Below the pieces are notes generated by a model. The model was not told the origin of the DNA and made no database searches. It saw only the letters and a program-made list of their open reading frames with translations. From Marinobacter azerbaijanicus (lineage in GTDB: Bacteria > Pseudomonadota > Gammaproteobacteria > Pseudomonadales > Oleiphilaceae), in assembly GCF_030250645.1 (NCBI RefSeq), contig NZ_JASSVS010000005.1, positions 310,001-374,000 on the forward strand: a stretch of 64,000 bases of DNA, given 5' to 3'. Shown one piece after another: positions 25,843 through 33,385 of the stretch (position 1 is its first letter; each line of letters starts with the position of its first letter). Position numbers and translations under genes: made by a program.

Positions 25843-26900
25843 GACCGTTCACCCTCACTGGCAATCCGCCAGCCGGCCTCGGCCAGCAAGCTGGCACGTT
25901 TCCCGACCTGCAGCGCATCGGCGTTGGCGGCGTTGCCCTGCAACGCACGGGCATAAACGCCCTGCAGAATGGCCGCCAGACGGAACAGCGAAAACGACAG
26001 GAATACATGCCAGTCGGCAATGCCGTCACGGCCGCTCTGCTGGCAGTAGCGAGCAATGGTTTCCTGCTCGTCGGGAATACCCAATGCTTCCAGGTCTTCA
26101 CCCTGTAGCCCTCGCATGCCTTCCATGTCCGAAGGCAGGTGATAAGGCAGACAGAAATAGGCCAGATCCGCCAACGGGTGACCAAGGGTAGAGAGCTCCC
26201 AATCCAGAATGGCAATGACCTCGGGCTTGTCGGGGGCCAGCATCAGATTGCCAAAACGATAGTCGCCATGGGCGATGGCACACTCGTCGGTGGACGGCAG
26301 ATTCTGCGGCAACCACTCCATGAGTTTATCCATGGCAGGCATATCATCGGTCTTGGCCGCCAGGTACTGCTTGCTCCACCGAGCGACCTGACGTGCCACA
26401 TAGCCTTCCGGACGGCCATAGTCACCAAGGCCGACCTGATGAACGTCTACTGCATGCAGCGCCGCCAGGGTATCAATGGCGGAGTAATGCGCGGACATCC
26501 TCTCTTGACGATCCAGCGCCCTGAGAGCCGGGTGGCTAACGATACGGCCCTCCAAATAGTCCATGACGTAGAAAGGTGTGCCGATGATGCTGCTGTCTTC
26601 ACACAAGGCACGGGTAACCGGGACCGGAACATCGGTGTCGGACAGCGCACGCATAACCTTGTATTCCCGTTCCACCATGTGGGCCGAAGGCAGCGTTTTC
26701 CCGGGCGGTTTTTTCCGCAGCACATACTTGTCACTGTCGGTATTCAGCAGGAATGTAGGGTTTGACTGTCCGCCCTGAAATTGTTTTACCTCCAGCCGGG
26801 TTCCAAAGTTTGGAATCGCTTTCTGGAGCCACTCCAGAAGCCGGCTCTCGTCAAATTTGTGTGCTGGCAGAACCTCTACCAATTCCGGGCTCATACTCAT
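25839..26900 (-). CDS. Phosphotransferase-family protein (APH fold, ACAD10/11-associated type)
   Basis: A 353-residue aminoglycoside-phosphotransferase-fold kinase. It has the Brenner-type catalytic motif HGDYRFGNLML and the metal-binding ILDWELSTLGHPLADLAYF. This subgroup is typically encoded beside acyl-CoA dehydrogenases of the ACAD10/11 type. In animals it is fused to them, where it phosphorylates 4-hydroxyacyl-CoAs, so it is not an antibiotic resistance gene. An ACAD10/11-like dehydrogenase lies nearby at 28002-29204, supporting the same role in hydroxyacid breakdown. The ATG at 26900 has GAAGG upstream. It leads an overlapping gene set with surE and the acyl-CoA ligase. Confidence 0.88.
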   Translation of the reverse strand: MSMSPELVEVLPAHKFDESRLLEWLQKAIPNFGTRLEVKQFQGGQSNPTFLLNTDSDKYVLRKKPPGKTLPSAHMVEREYKVMRALSDTDVPVPVTRALCEDSSIIGTPFYVMDYLEGRIVSHPALRALDRQERMSAHYSAIDTLAALHAVDVHQVGLGDYGRPEGYVARQVARWSKQYLAAKTDDMPAMDKLMEWLPQNLPSTDECAIAHGDYRFGNLMLAPDKPEVIAILDWELSTLGHPLADLAYFCLPYHLPSDMEGMRGLQGEDLEALGIPDEQETIARYCQQSGRDGIADWHVFLSFSLFRLAAILQGVYARALQGNAANADALQVGKRASLLAEAGWRIASEGERS

Positions 26901-26958
26901 TATTCATTTCAACCTTCGTTATCTTTAAGCGTCACGGCCTGCAAACAGTTCCGCGGAC

Positions 26959-27042
26959 GGTGGGTGGGGTGCCTTTGTGCAGGGAAAAAGGTGTCTGAGC
27001 ACAGCGAGTTCTTTTTCCCGGAAGAAAGGCACCCCACCCGCC
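26959..27042. repeat. Family 2 long palindrome
   Basis: Arms around GGGTGGGGTGCCTTT and AAAGGCACCCCACCC enclose GGGAAAAAGG and CTTTTTCCC around the core TGTCTGAGCACAGCGAGTT. It lies after the stop codon of the SDR gene on the minus strand, 20 kb from the other three copies. Confidence 0.8.
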
Positions 27043-27068
27043 GGCCTCCCCGCTATTGAAGGCAATCC

Positions 27069-27836
27069 TCAGCAAATGGTTTCACCACCGTCTGCGACGA
27101 TCACCTGACCGGTGATGTAAGCACTGGCCTTGGTTGACAGAAAAACTGCGAGGCCGGCTATATCAACTGGATCGCCTATTCGTCTTAACGGAGTCCTGTC
27201 TTCCGCACGCTTAACACGCACCGGATCTTCCCACAGGGCCTTTGCGAAGTCGGTTTTAATGAGTCCAGGAGCGATGCTATTGACGCGAATGCCCTTTGGG
27301 CCCCATTCCACAGCCAGATTTCTGGCCAGCGCCGCTTCAGCGGCTTTGGATACGCCGTAAGTACCGATAGTGGTGTTTCCCCGGATACCCGCAATGCTGG
27401 ACAATAGCACCACCGCACCTTCACCTTTTTCAGCCATTTGCGGCAATACCATGTTGGTCAGCCAAAAGGTGCCTTTGACGTTGGTGTCCATGATCTTGTC
27501 CCAGGCGTCGTCGGTCATTTCGGCCGTGGTGCCGTAGACCGGATTGGTGGCGGCGTTGCATACCAGTACATCGATGGTGCCCCAGGCTTCGTTGGTCTTG
27601 TCCACCAGGTTCTGCAGGTCCTCTTTCTTGCCCACATGACAGGGAATGGCGATGGCCTCGTAGCCCTGTGCTTTCAGCTCGTTGGCCACCTCTTCACAGG
27701 CGTCGGCCTTGCGGCTGGAGATCACCACTTTGGCGCCCAGTCGGGCCATTTCTTCAGCGATGGAACGGCCGATGCCTTTGGTGGAACCTGTTATCAATGC
27801 GACTTTTCCGGTCATATCAAAAAGCGGATTAGTCAT
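27069..27836 (-). CDS. Short-chain dehydrogenase/reductase
   Basis: A 255-residue classical SDR oxidoreductase. It has the cofactor motif TGSTKGIG (about residues 18-25), the NAAT strand motif, the active-site Ser in LLSSIAGIRG and the YGVSK catalytic Tyr/Lys pair, and ends with YITGQVIVADGGETIC. The Arg after the first strand region (SSRKAD) hints at NADP preference, which is weak evidence. I use the ATG at 27836 with GAGGAT upstream; the frame extends 21 codons further into a palindrome. It lies between the ACAD10/11-like dehydrogenase and the phosphotransferase-family gene, so it probably oxidises a hydroxyacyl intermediate. Confidence 0.9.
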   Translation of the reverse strand: MTNPLFDMTGKVALITGSTKGIGRSIAEEMARLGAKVVISSRKADACEEVANELKAQGYEAIAIPCHVGKKEDLQNLVDKTNEAWGTIDVLVCNAATNPVYGTTAEMTDDAWDKIMDTNVKGTFWLTNMVLPQMAEKGEGAVVLLSSIAGIRGNTTIGTYGVSKAAEAALARNLAVEWGPKGIRVNSIAPGLIKTDFAKALWEDPVRVKRAEDRTPLRRIGDPVDIAGLAVFLSTKASAYITGQVIVADGGETIC

Positions 27837-27864
27837 AATTCGATCCTCATGCTCAATGCTTGGG

Positions 27865-27972
27865 GAACGACCGGGGAGGTACCTGTCGGGACTGTGCAAA
27901 ACATGGATGTTTTGCTCAAGCCTACACGGACGTATTCACGGCGTGTCCCGGCAGGTGCCTCCCCGGTCGTTC
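27865..27972. repeat. Family 3 long palindrome, copy B
   Basis: The 28-base arms at 27865-27892 and 27945-27972 pair with two mismatches that would be G-T wobbles. The interior read on the minus strand has ACACGCCGTGAATACGTCC and ACATCCATGT, matching copy A at 9219-9330. It lies between the ACAD10/11-like and SDR genes. Confidence 0.85.
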
Positions 27973-28001
27973 ATGCACCCGACGAAGCGGGCCAGGAGTA
28001 T

Positions 28002-29204
28002 TCAGCGGTATTGGCGAAGCTCAATCTTGGCAACAGAATCCAGATGCACCTCATCAGGGCCGTCCGCCAGACGCAGGGTCCGCACCTTGGCCCAGGCTTC
28101 AGCCAGGAAGGTGTCCTGGGACACACCGGCACCGCCGTGAACCTGAATGGCACGGTCAATTACGTTCAGCGCCATGCTCGGTGCAATCACCTTGATCATC
28201 GCGATCTCCTGACGGGCAACCTTGTTACCGACGGTATCCATCATGTGAGCCGCCTTCAGGGTCATCAACCGCGCCTGCTCAATCTCGATGCGGCTGCGGG
28301 CAATGTCCTTGCGGATGGAATCAAAACTGGATAGCGGCTTGCCGAAAGCCTCGCGAGAACTGGCACGCTTGCACATCAGCTCCAAAGCGCGCTCAGCGAC
28401 GCCGATAGTGCGCATACAATGGTGGATGCGCCCCGGCCCGAGGCGACCCTGGGCGATCTCGAAACCACGGCCCTCACCCAGCAGTAAGTTCTCCACTGGT
28501 ACCCGCACGTTCTCGTAGTGAATCTCGGCATGGCCATGTGGCGCGTGATCGTAGCCAAACACCGTCAACGGACGAATCATCTTCACGCCTGGGGTATCCA
28601 GCGGCACCAGGATCATCGACTGCTGTTGGTGTTTTTCGGCATTTGGGTTGGTCTTGCCCATGACGATGGCAATCTTGGCAGTAGTCGTCATGGCTCCAGA
28701 AGACCACCATTTGCGACCGTTGATCACATACTCATCACCATCACGGTGGATCTCACAGGCGATATTGGTGGCGTCGGAAGAAGCCACGTCCGGCTCGGTC
28801 ATGGAAAAACAGGAGCGGATTTCGCCATTGAGCAGGGGCTTCAGCCATTGGTCCTGCTGCTCCTTGTTACCGTAACGGGCAATGGTTTCCATGTTGCCGG
28901 TGTCCGGCGCGGAGCAGTTGAACACTTCCGGCGCCATGGCGGAGCGTCCCATCACCTCACACAGGTGGGCGTATTCGTAGTTGGTCAGCCCGGCACCAAA
29001 CTCGCTTTCCGGCAGGAACAGGTTCCACAGGCCGGCCGCCCTGGCCTTGACCTTCAGCTCCTCGATGATCGGTACCGGAGCCCAGCGGTTTTCCGCCTGT
29101 TCGATCTGCTCATGGTGCTTTTGCTCGTTGGGATAAATGTACGCATCCATGAACTCGTTCAACTGCGCCTGCAGTTTCTTCGCTTTGTCAGACAGTTCAA
29201 ACAT
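28002..29204 (-). CDS. Acyl-CoA dehydrogenase, ACAD10/11-like
   Basis: A 400-residue acyl-CoA dehydrogenase resembling the bacterial relatives of ACAD10/ACAD11. Signatures are [16 protein letters not shown] for flavin and substrate binding, [20 protein letters not shown], the [21 protein letters not shown] strand and the C-terminal [21 protein letters not shown], which replaces the EGT-type end of other subfamilies. The start has AGAGGAAG upstream. It is encoded with an APH-fold kinase and an SDR, the association seen for this family in 4-hydroxy fatty acid degradation. Substrate chain length is not evident. Confidence 0.92.
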   Translation of the reverse strand: MFELSDKAKKLQAQLNEFMDAYIYPNEQKHHEQIEQAENRWAPVPIIEELKVKARAAGLWNLFLPESEFGAGLTNYEYAHLCEVMGRSAMAPEVFNCSAPDTGNMETIARYGNKEQQDQWLKPLLNGEIRSCFSMTEPDVASSDATNIACEIHRDGDEYVINGRKWWSSGAMTTTAKIAIVMGKTNPNAEKHQQQSMILVPLDTPGVKMIRPLTVFGYDHAPHGHAEIHYENVRVPVENLLLGEGRGFEIAQGRLGPGRIHHCMRTIGVAERALELMCKRASSREAFGKPLSSFDSIRKDIARSRIEIEQARLMTLKAAHMMDTVGNKVARQEIAMIKVIAPSMALNVIDRAIQVHGGAGVSQDTFLAEAWAKVRTLRLADGPDEVHLDSVAKIELRQYR

Positions 29205-29248
29205 GTCCGCTTCCTCTTGGGGTTGGCATTGAGTCGGTGACCGTTCCG

Positions 29249-29689
29249 TCAGATCGGAACACCCTCCGGTCTGTCGCTGCCGGACCGAATCCGGAACGTA
29301 CCCTCGGCGATGGCCAACAGATTGCCCTTGTCGTCATGAACCTCGCCGGTGCTGTTGAATATGCGGGTGCCGCCGGCACGCTTGCGGCCAGTGACCGTTA
29401 TGGTTCCGCCGGAACACTGGCCCGTGAAGGTGGTGGTCAGGGTCAGGGTGATAGCCTTGCGCATCCGCCCTGGGTAAGGGCAATGGGTGCCTGCCTGGGC
29501 CAGCACAATGTCCAGCAGGGAGGTAAGCACACCTCCGTGGATCACTCCCCCCAGGTTTAGGTGCCGAGGCTCCAGTGCCAGTTCCAGCACCGCTTCGTTC
29601 TCTTCCCAGGACACCTGCCGATAGCCCAGCAGGCTGTGAAAGCCCGGCAGGTTTGTTCCATCGGCAAACAGGGGTTCTTGCTCACTCAT
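29249..29689 (-). CDS. PaaI-type hot-dog thioesterase
   Basis: A 146-residue single hot-dog domain acyl-CoA thioesterase of the PaaI/YdiI group, hydrolysing acyl-CoA to free acid and CoA. The signature [26 protein letters not shown] carries the conserved HGG and the catalytic acidic residue on the central helix. The ribosome site is weak. It is 44 bases upstream of the ACAD10/11-like gene on the same strand and divergent from the second acyl-CoA ligase. It may release CoA from dead-end intermediates. Confidence 0.88.
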   Translation of the reverse strand: MSEQEPLFADGTNLPGFHSLLGYRQVSWEENEAVLELALEPRHLNLGGVIHGGVLTSLLDIVLAQAGTHCPYPGRMRKAITLTLTTTFTGQCSGGTITVTGRKRAGGTRIFNSTGEVHDDKGNLLAIAEGTFRIRSGSDRPEGVPI

Positions 29690-29792
29690 TACAGTTTCAT
29701 TCCCGGCAGATTATGAGAACCAGTGTTTTGTGGCTTATTCGCGCCATCACAAAAATCACGTCGAGGTAATTTGTCACGCCTTCCGGTTTTGA

Positions 29793-29807
29793 GTCAATAT
29801 AACGAAA
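29793..29807. promoter_or_regulatory. Candidate IclR-type operator in the thioesterase/ligase divergent promoter
   Basis: GTCAATATAACGAAA keeps the CGAAA half-site and spacing seen at 12721-12735 but has a poor left half. It lies 46 bases before the ligase start. Confidence 0.25.
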
Positions 29808-29852
29808 GTAAATTTCACTAGATAAAACACGATAACACCGAAAGGCCAAAAA

Positions 29853-31445
29853 ATGGAAAGTCTGATGCAAATGCCAGTACACGCTCCGGTGGACCCCGAA
29901 GAAACCATGGAAACCATCGGTGATCGCATTCAGGATCTGGCTGCGGCACGCCCCCATCAAACCGCGCTTATCGACGATCAGGGCAGCGTCAGCTGGCGCG
30001 AACTGGTAAGTCTCGCCAACCGCATTGCCAACCGGCTGCGCGCAGAGGGCCTGAGGGAAGGCGACACCGTCGCATTGCTGTCAGAGAACCGCATTGAGGC
30101 GGTGGCTGTGTACCTTGCCACTCTGGTGGCCGGCGGCTGCGTGGTGCCGTTATCAGGCATGGCCAGTGGGGACAGTCTCGCGCTGATGGTCAACGATTGC
30201 GCTGCCCGCTTTCTGTTTGTTTCGAAAAAAAATCTGCCCCTGCTGGACACAATGACAGGCAAGCTGAACCAGCTCACAGCGGCGGGATGCATCAGCCTGG
30301 ACACAGACGACGACAGGCTGAGCGGCCTGAACCAGTGGCTAGGCCAGACAGACTCCGAGGCGAAGCCAGCAAAGGTGACCCTCGACCATCCGTTCAATAT
30401 CATTTACAGCTCAGGCACCACCGGCACGCCCAAAGGCATCCTCCACGATTACCGATTCCGCCAGCGCCAGATGGTGCGCATGAGCCGCTTCGGACTGGAC
30501 GGCAACGCGGTGAACCTGGTGTCGACACCGCTATACTCCAACACCACTCTGGTCTCAGTGCTGCCCACTCTGTTCAATGGTGGAACACTGATCCTGATGG
30601 CCCGCTTCGATGCCCGGCGGTTCCTGGAACTGGCCGAGCACCACCGTGTCACCCACGCCATGCTCGTGCCGGTGCAATACCAGCGCATTCTGGCGGACCC
30701 CGGGTTCGACCGTTTCGACCTGTCGTCTTTTCAGCTCAAACTGTGCACCAGCGCCCCATTACGCGCGGATGTTATCCGCGAGGCCATGGCCCGCTGGCCG
30801 GGAAACATCCGGGAAGTCTACGGCCTTACCGAAGGTGGTATTTCCACCTGCCTGGATTGTGCCGCCCACCCGGATAAGTGGGAGTCAGTGGGGATGCCCA
30901 CGGAGGGCGCCGAGGTGCGGGTGATTGATGAACAGGGCAACGAACTGCCAAGGGGCGAAACCGGAGAGATCGTCGGCCGCGCGATTTCCATGATGCGCGG
31001 TTACGTCAACCGCGACGACCAGACCCGGGAGATGCTCTGGACCAGCCCCGAGGGCCAGGTGTTCTACCGCAGCGGTGATATGGGACGTGTGGACGAGGAC
31101 GGTTTCGTCTACATACTCGACCGCCGCAAGGACATGATTATTTCCGGCGGCTTCAATATCTACGCGACGGATCTGGAGCAGGTACTGCTGTCACATCCGG
31201 CAGTGGCCGATGCCGCTGTTATCGGCATTCCCAGCGAGCAGTGGGGCGAAACGCCGCTGGGCCTGGTGGTGCTTGCACCTGGAGCCAAGGGCCGGGAACA
31301 AAGTGAGGCAGAGCTGCTGGCCTGGGCCAACAGCAATCTGGGCAAAACCCAGCGCCTGGCCGCCATCGAGGTCCGTAGGGAACTGCCCCGCTCCTCCATT
31401 GGCAAGGTACTGAAGCGGGAGCTGCGGGCACCCTACTGGCCGTGA
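29853..31445 (+). CDS. Acyl-CoA ligase (AMP-binding family), second copy
   Basis: A 530-residue adenylate-forming ligase. Motifs are IIYSSGTTGTPKGILHDYR (about residue 180 on), EVYGLTEGGIS, VFYRSGDMGRVDEDGFVYILDRR, the hinge MIISGGFNIYATDLE and the C-terminal Lys in LPRSSIGKVLKRELR. It is distant in sequence from the ligase at 23364-25040 and closer to the group that includes cyclohexanecarboxylate and benzoate-type ligases, though I cannot separate these from fatty-acid ligases by eye. The start has GAAAGG upstream. It stands alone, divergent from the thioesterase and upstream of the TRAP transporter genes, which may import its substrate. Confidence 0.9.
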   Translation: MESLMQMPVHAPVDPEETMETIGDRIQDLAAARPHQTALIDDQGSVSWRELVSLANRIANRLRAEGLREGDTVALLSENRIEAVAVYLATLVAGGCVVPLSGMASGDSLALMVNDCAARFLFVSKKNLPLLDTMTGKLNQLTAAGCISLDTDDDRLSGLNQWLGQTDSEAKPAKVTLDHPFNIIYSSGTTGTPKGILHDYRFRQRQMVRMSRFGLDGNAVNLVSTPLYSNTTLVSVLPTLFNGGTLILMARFDARRFLELAEHHRVTHAMLVPVQYQRILADPGFDRFDLSSFQLKLCTSAPLRADVIREAMARWPGNIREVYGLTEGGISTCLDCAAHPDKWESVGMPTEGAEVRVIDEQGNELPRGETGEIVGRAISMMRGYVNRDDQTREMLWTSPEGQVFYRSGDMGRVDEDGFVYILDRRKDMIISGGFNIYATDLEQVLLSHPAVADAAVIGIPSEQWGETPLGLVVLAPGAKGREQSEAELLAWANSNLGKTQRLAAIEVRRELPRSSIGKVLKRELRAPYWP

Positions 31446-31582
31446 AGGGCTGATGGCTCATGCTTTCTCATGCCAGCCCGCCGGATGACGAAATGGACAT
31501 GTCCCGCTTCATGTTGAGCGATCCTCACTATACTCATTTTTGTGATATGGAAACCGGTAACAGAATATCCACTTCTATCCTA

Positions 31583-31610
31583 TTGCAAAAAGCAAAGCGT
31601 GTGATAGATT
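31583..31610 (+). promoter_or_regulatory. Sigma-70-type promoter for the TRAP transporter genes
   Basis: TTGCAA at 31583-31588 and TAGATT at 31605-31610 are separated by 16 bases. The candidate operator at 31642-31656 lies downstream, where a bound repressor would block transcription. Confidence 0.45.
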
Positions 31611-31641
31611 CGAATGCATGGATTCATTCTGCAGTCATAGG

Positions 31642-31656
31642 TTCTGCAGAGCGAAA
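31642..31656. promoter_or_regulatory. Candidate IclR-type operator upstream of the TRAP substrate-binding gene
   Basis: TTCTGCAGAGCGAAA differs at one position from TTCTGCAAAGCGAAA at 10264-10278, between the IclR gene and ghrA. It lies 44 bases before the start codon. The near-identity of the two sites is the strongest evidence for a shared regulator. Confidence 0.5.
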
Positions 31657-31699
31657 CTAAGCACGGGACGATTAACACAATAATGATCGAGGTCCAACA

Positions 31700-32746
31700 A
31701 TGAAGATGCTAACCACCGCCAGAAAAACCCTTACCGTTTATGCCTCAGCACTGACGCTGGGTCTGACGGCAGCGCTGGCCAGCGCGCCGGTTACTGCCGA
31801 GGAAACCTTTACCTGGAAAGTTCAGTCCCACTGGCCGGGCGCCAGCTCTTCCTACAAGGATAGCCTGGGCCGACTGAAAGATGTGCTGGAGGAACGCACC
31901 AACGGCCGCCTGAAACTCGAGCTGTACGAATCTGGCGCCCTGTTCAAGCCCACAGAAACCTTTAACGCCGTGAGCCGTGGCATTCTGGAGATGGGCACCA
32001 TTTCTCCGGCTTACGCTCAGAACAAGATCAGCCTGGCCGGCGTTGCCTCAGGTTTGCCGCTGGCGTTCCAGACTCCGGCCGAAGCTGCTTATTTCCATAT
32101 GAACATGGGTTTCGAGGAGATGTTGCGGGAAGAAGCCGCTGAACATAACGTCTACTGGGCCACCGACAAGGTCTACCAGACCGAGATGGTGGTCAAGGAG
32201 CCGATCAAAAGCGTCGAGGATCTGAAGAAACTCAAAATCCGCTCATCCGGCGCATTGGAGAAATTCCTGGATGAAGCCGGTGCAGCCACAACCTACATTA
32301 CCGGTGCCGAGCTCTACTCAGCCCTGGATTCGGGCATCGTTGACGGCGCCCACTGGGGTGCGGCCCAAGGCGCTTACAGCATGTCTCTGTACGAAGTGGC
32401 GAAGTATCACGTCAAGCCCGCCCTGAACGTAGCGGGTACCGACGTCATCATCGTCAGCCAGAAAGCACTCGACGCGCTGCCTGAAAATATGCAGGCCACC
32501 GTCAAGGACGCCCTGAAAGAGCAGTTCTGGGTGCGCACCAACGAGTATGAGCACAAGGAAAAAGTAACGCTTCAGAAGGCCATAGCCGAGGAAGGCGTTG
32601 AGATCAACACACTTCCGCAAGATGTTCAGGATCACATGCTGGAAGCGGCCCAGAAGTTCTGGGATGAGGAAGCCAAGACCAGCGATAACGCCGCGAAGGC
32701 TGTTGAGATGGTCAAGCAATACCTGAAACAACTTGGCCGACTGTAA
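31700..32746 (+). CDS. TRAP transporter substrate-binding protein (DctP family)
   Basis: A 348-residue periplasmic binding protein for a carboxylate ligand. A signal peptide (positively charged start, hydrophobic stretch, likely cleavage after PVTA near residue 33) is followed by the DctP fold. The conserved segment KKLKIRSSGALEKFLDEAGA carries the Arg that clamps the carboxylate, and ALDSGIVDGAHWGA is the typical ligand-contact loop. The AAHWGA-like subgroup is often linked to larger or more hydrophobic organic acids than C4-dicarboxylates. CGAGG precedes the ATG. The two membrane subunits follow, after a terminator. Confidence 0.92.
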   Translation: MKMLTTARKTLTVYASALTLGLTAALASAPVTAEETFTWKVQSHWPGASSSYKDSLGRLKDVLEERTNGRLKLELYESGALFKPTETFNAVSRGILEMGTISPAYAQNKISLAGVASGLPLAFQTPAEAAYFHMNMGFEEMLREEAAEHNVYWATDKVYQTEMVVKEPIKSVEDLKKLKIRSSGALEKFLDEAGAATTYITGAELYSALDSGIVDGAHWGAAQGAYSMSLYEVAKYHVKPALNVAGTDVIIVSQKALDALPENMQATVKDALKEQFWVRTNEYEHKEKVTLQKAIAEEGVEINTLPQDVQDHMLEAAQKFWDEEAKTSDNAAKAVEMVKQYLKQLGRL

Positions 32747-32761
32747 CCGGGCAAGAACAGG

Positions 32762-32788
32762 ACCGGGCGCTACGCCCGGTTTTTATTT
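32762..32788 (+). terminator. Rho-independent terminator between the TRAP binding protein and membrane subunits
   Basis: The stem ACCGGGCG / CGCCCGGT (32762-32769 and 32773-32780) with a CTA loop is followed by TTTTATTT. Partial termination here would give excess binding protein over the membrane subunits. Confidence 0.88.
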
Positions 32789-32833
32789 GCGCTCAAATTC
32801 TTATCAACCAAGCTCTTAAGGCGGAGGGACAAA

Positions 32834-33385
32834 ATGCGTGCTCTAACCGCATTCATGACTGGAGTAACCCGGCTCAATAACCTTCTCGGCCGGTGGTTCT
32901 CCTATCTGGTCATGGTCATGTTCCTGTTATTGATCACAGGGGTGGCTTTTCGATATTTGCTCGAGGCACCACTGTCCTGGACGGGCGAGTTGACCCAGTT
33001 GCTTTTCGGGATCTACGGCCTCATGGCCGGTGGCTATCTGCTGTCTCATAACGGCCACGTCAACGTGGATCTGGTCTACTCGAAGTTCAGCCGCCGTGGT
33101 CGGGCCTTTCTTGACCTGTTTACCTCAATCCTGTTTTTCATATTCACGCTGGCACTGTTTTACTTTGGCGTCGACATGGCCTGGGAATCCTTCAGTGGCC
33201 GGGAAACATCGAACTCGGCCTGGAACCCCCCCATCTGGCCGGTCAAAGCCTTTATCCCGGCCGCCACCCTGTTACTGATCCTGCAGGGTATTGTGAAACT
33301 GCTGCAGGACATTGCCATTGCTTTCAACCTCAGTTACTACCAGCCCGAACCTGAACCGGAAGAACTGCCGGAGGACCACACATGA
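32834..33385 (+). CDS. TRAP transporter small permease (DctQ family)
   Basis: A 183-residue inner-membrane protein with four membrane helices (about 20-40, 55-75, 95-115, 140-160) and the DctQ signature APLSWTGELTQLLFGIYGLMAGGY. It is the small membrane subunit that joins the large permease in the sodium-driven TRAP complex. The polar C-terminus PEPEPEELPEDHT is cytoplasmic. GCGGAGGGA precedes the start. Its stop overlaps the dctM-type start by four bases, so the two are coupled. Confidence 0.92.
   Translation: MRALTAFMTGVTRLNNLLGRWFSYLVMVMFLLLITGVAFRYLLEAPLSWTGELTQLLFGIYGLMAGGYLLSHNGHVNVDLVYSKFSRRGRAFLDLFTSILFFIFTLALFYFGVDMAWESFSGRETSNSAWNPPIWPVKAFIPAATLLLILQGIVKLLQDIAIAFNLSYYQPEPEPEELPEDHT

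Noticed and set aside
25839..26900. Aminoglycoside resistance kinase
   Set aside because: The fold is the same, but the gene is embedded in acyl-CoA genes and matches the ACAD10/11-associated group.
31460..31660. 66-codon open frame between the ligase and TRAP genes
   Set aside because: No ribosome site or domain. It covers the promoter and candidate operator of the TRAP genes, so it is more likely non-coding.
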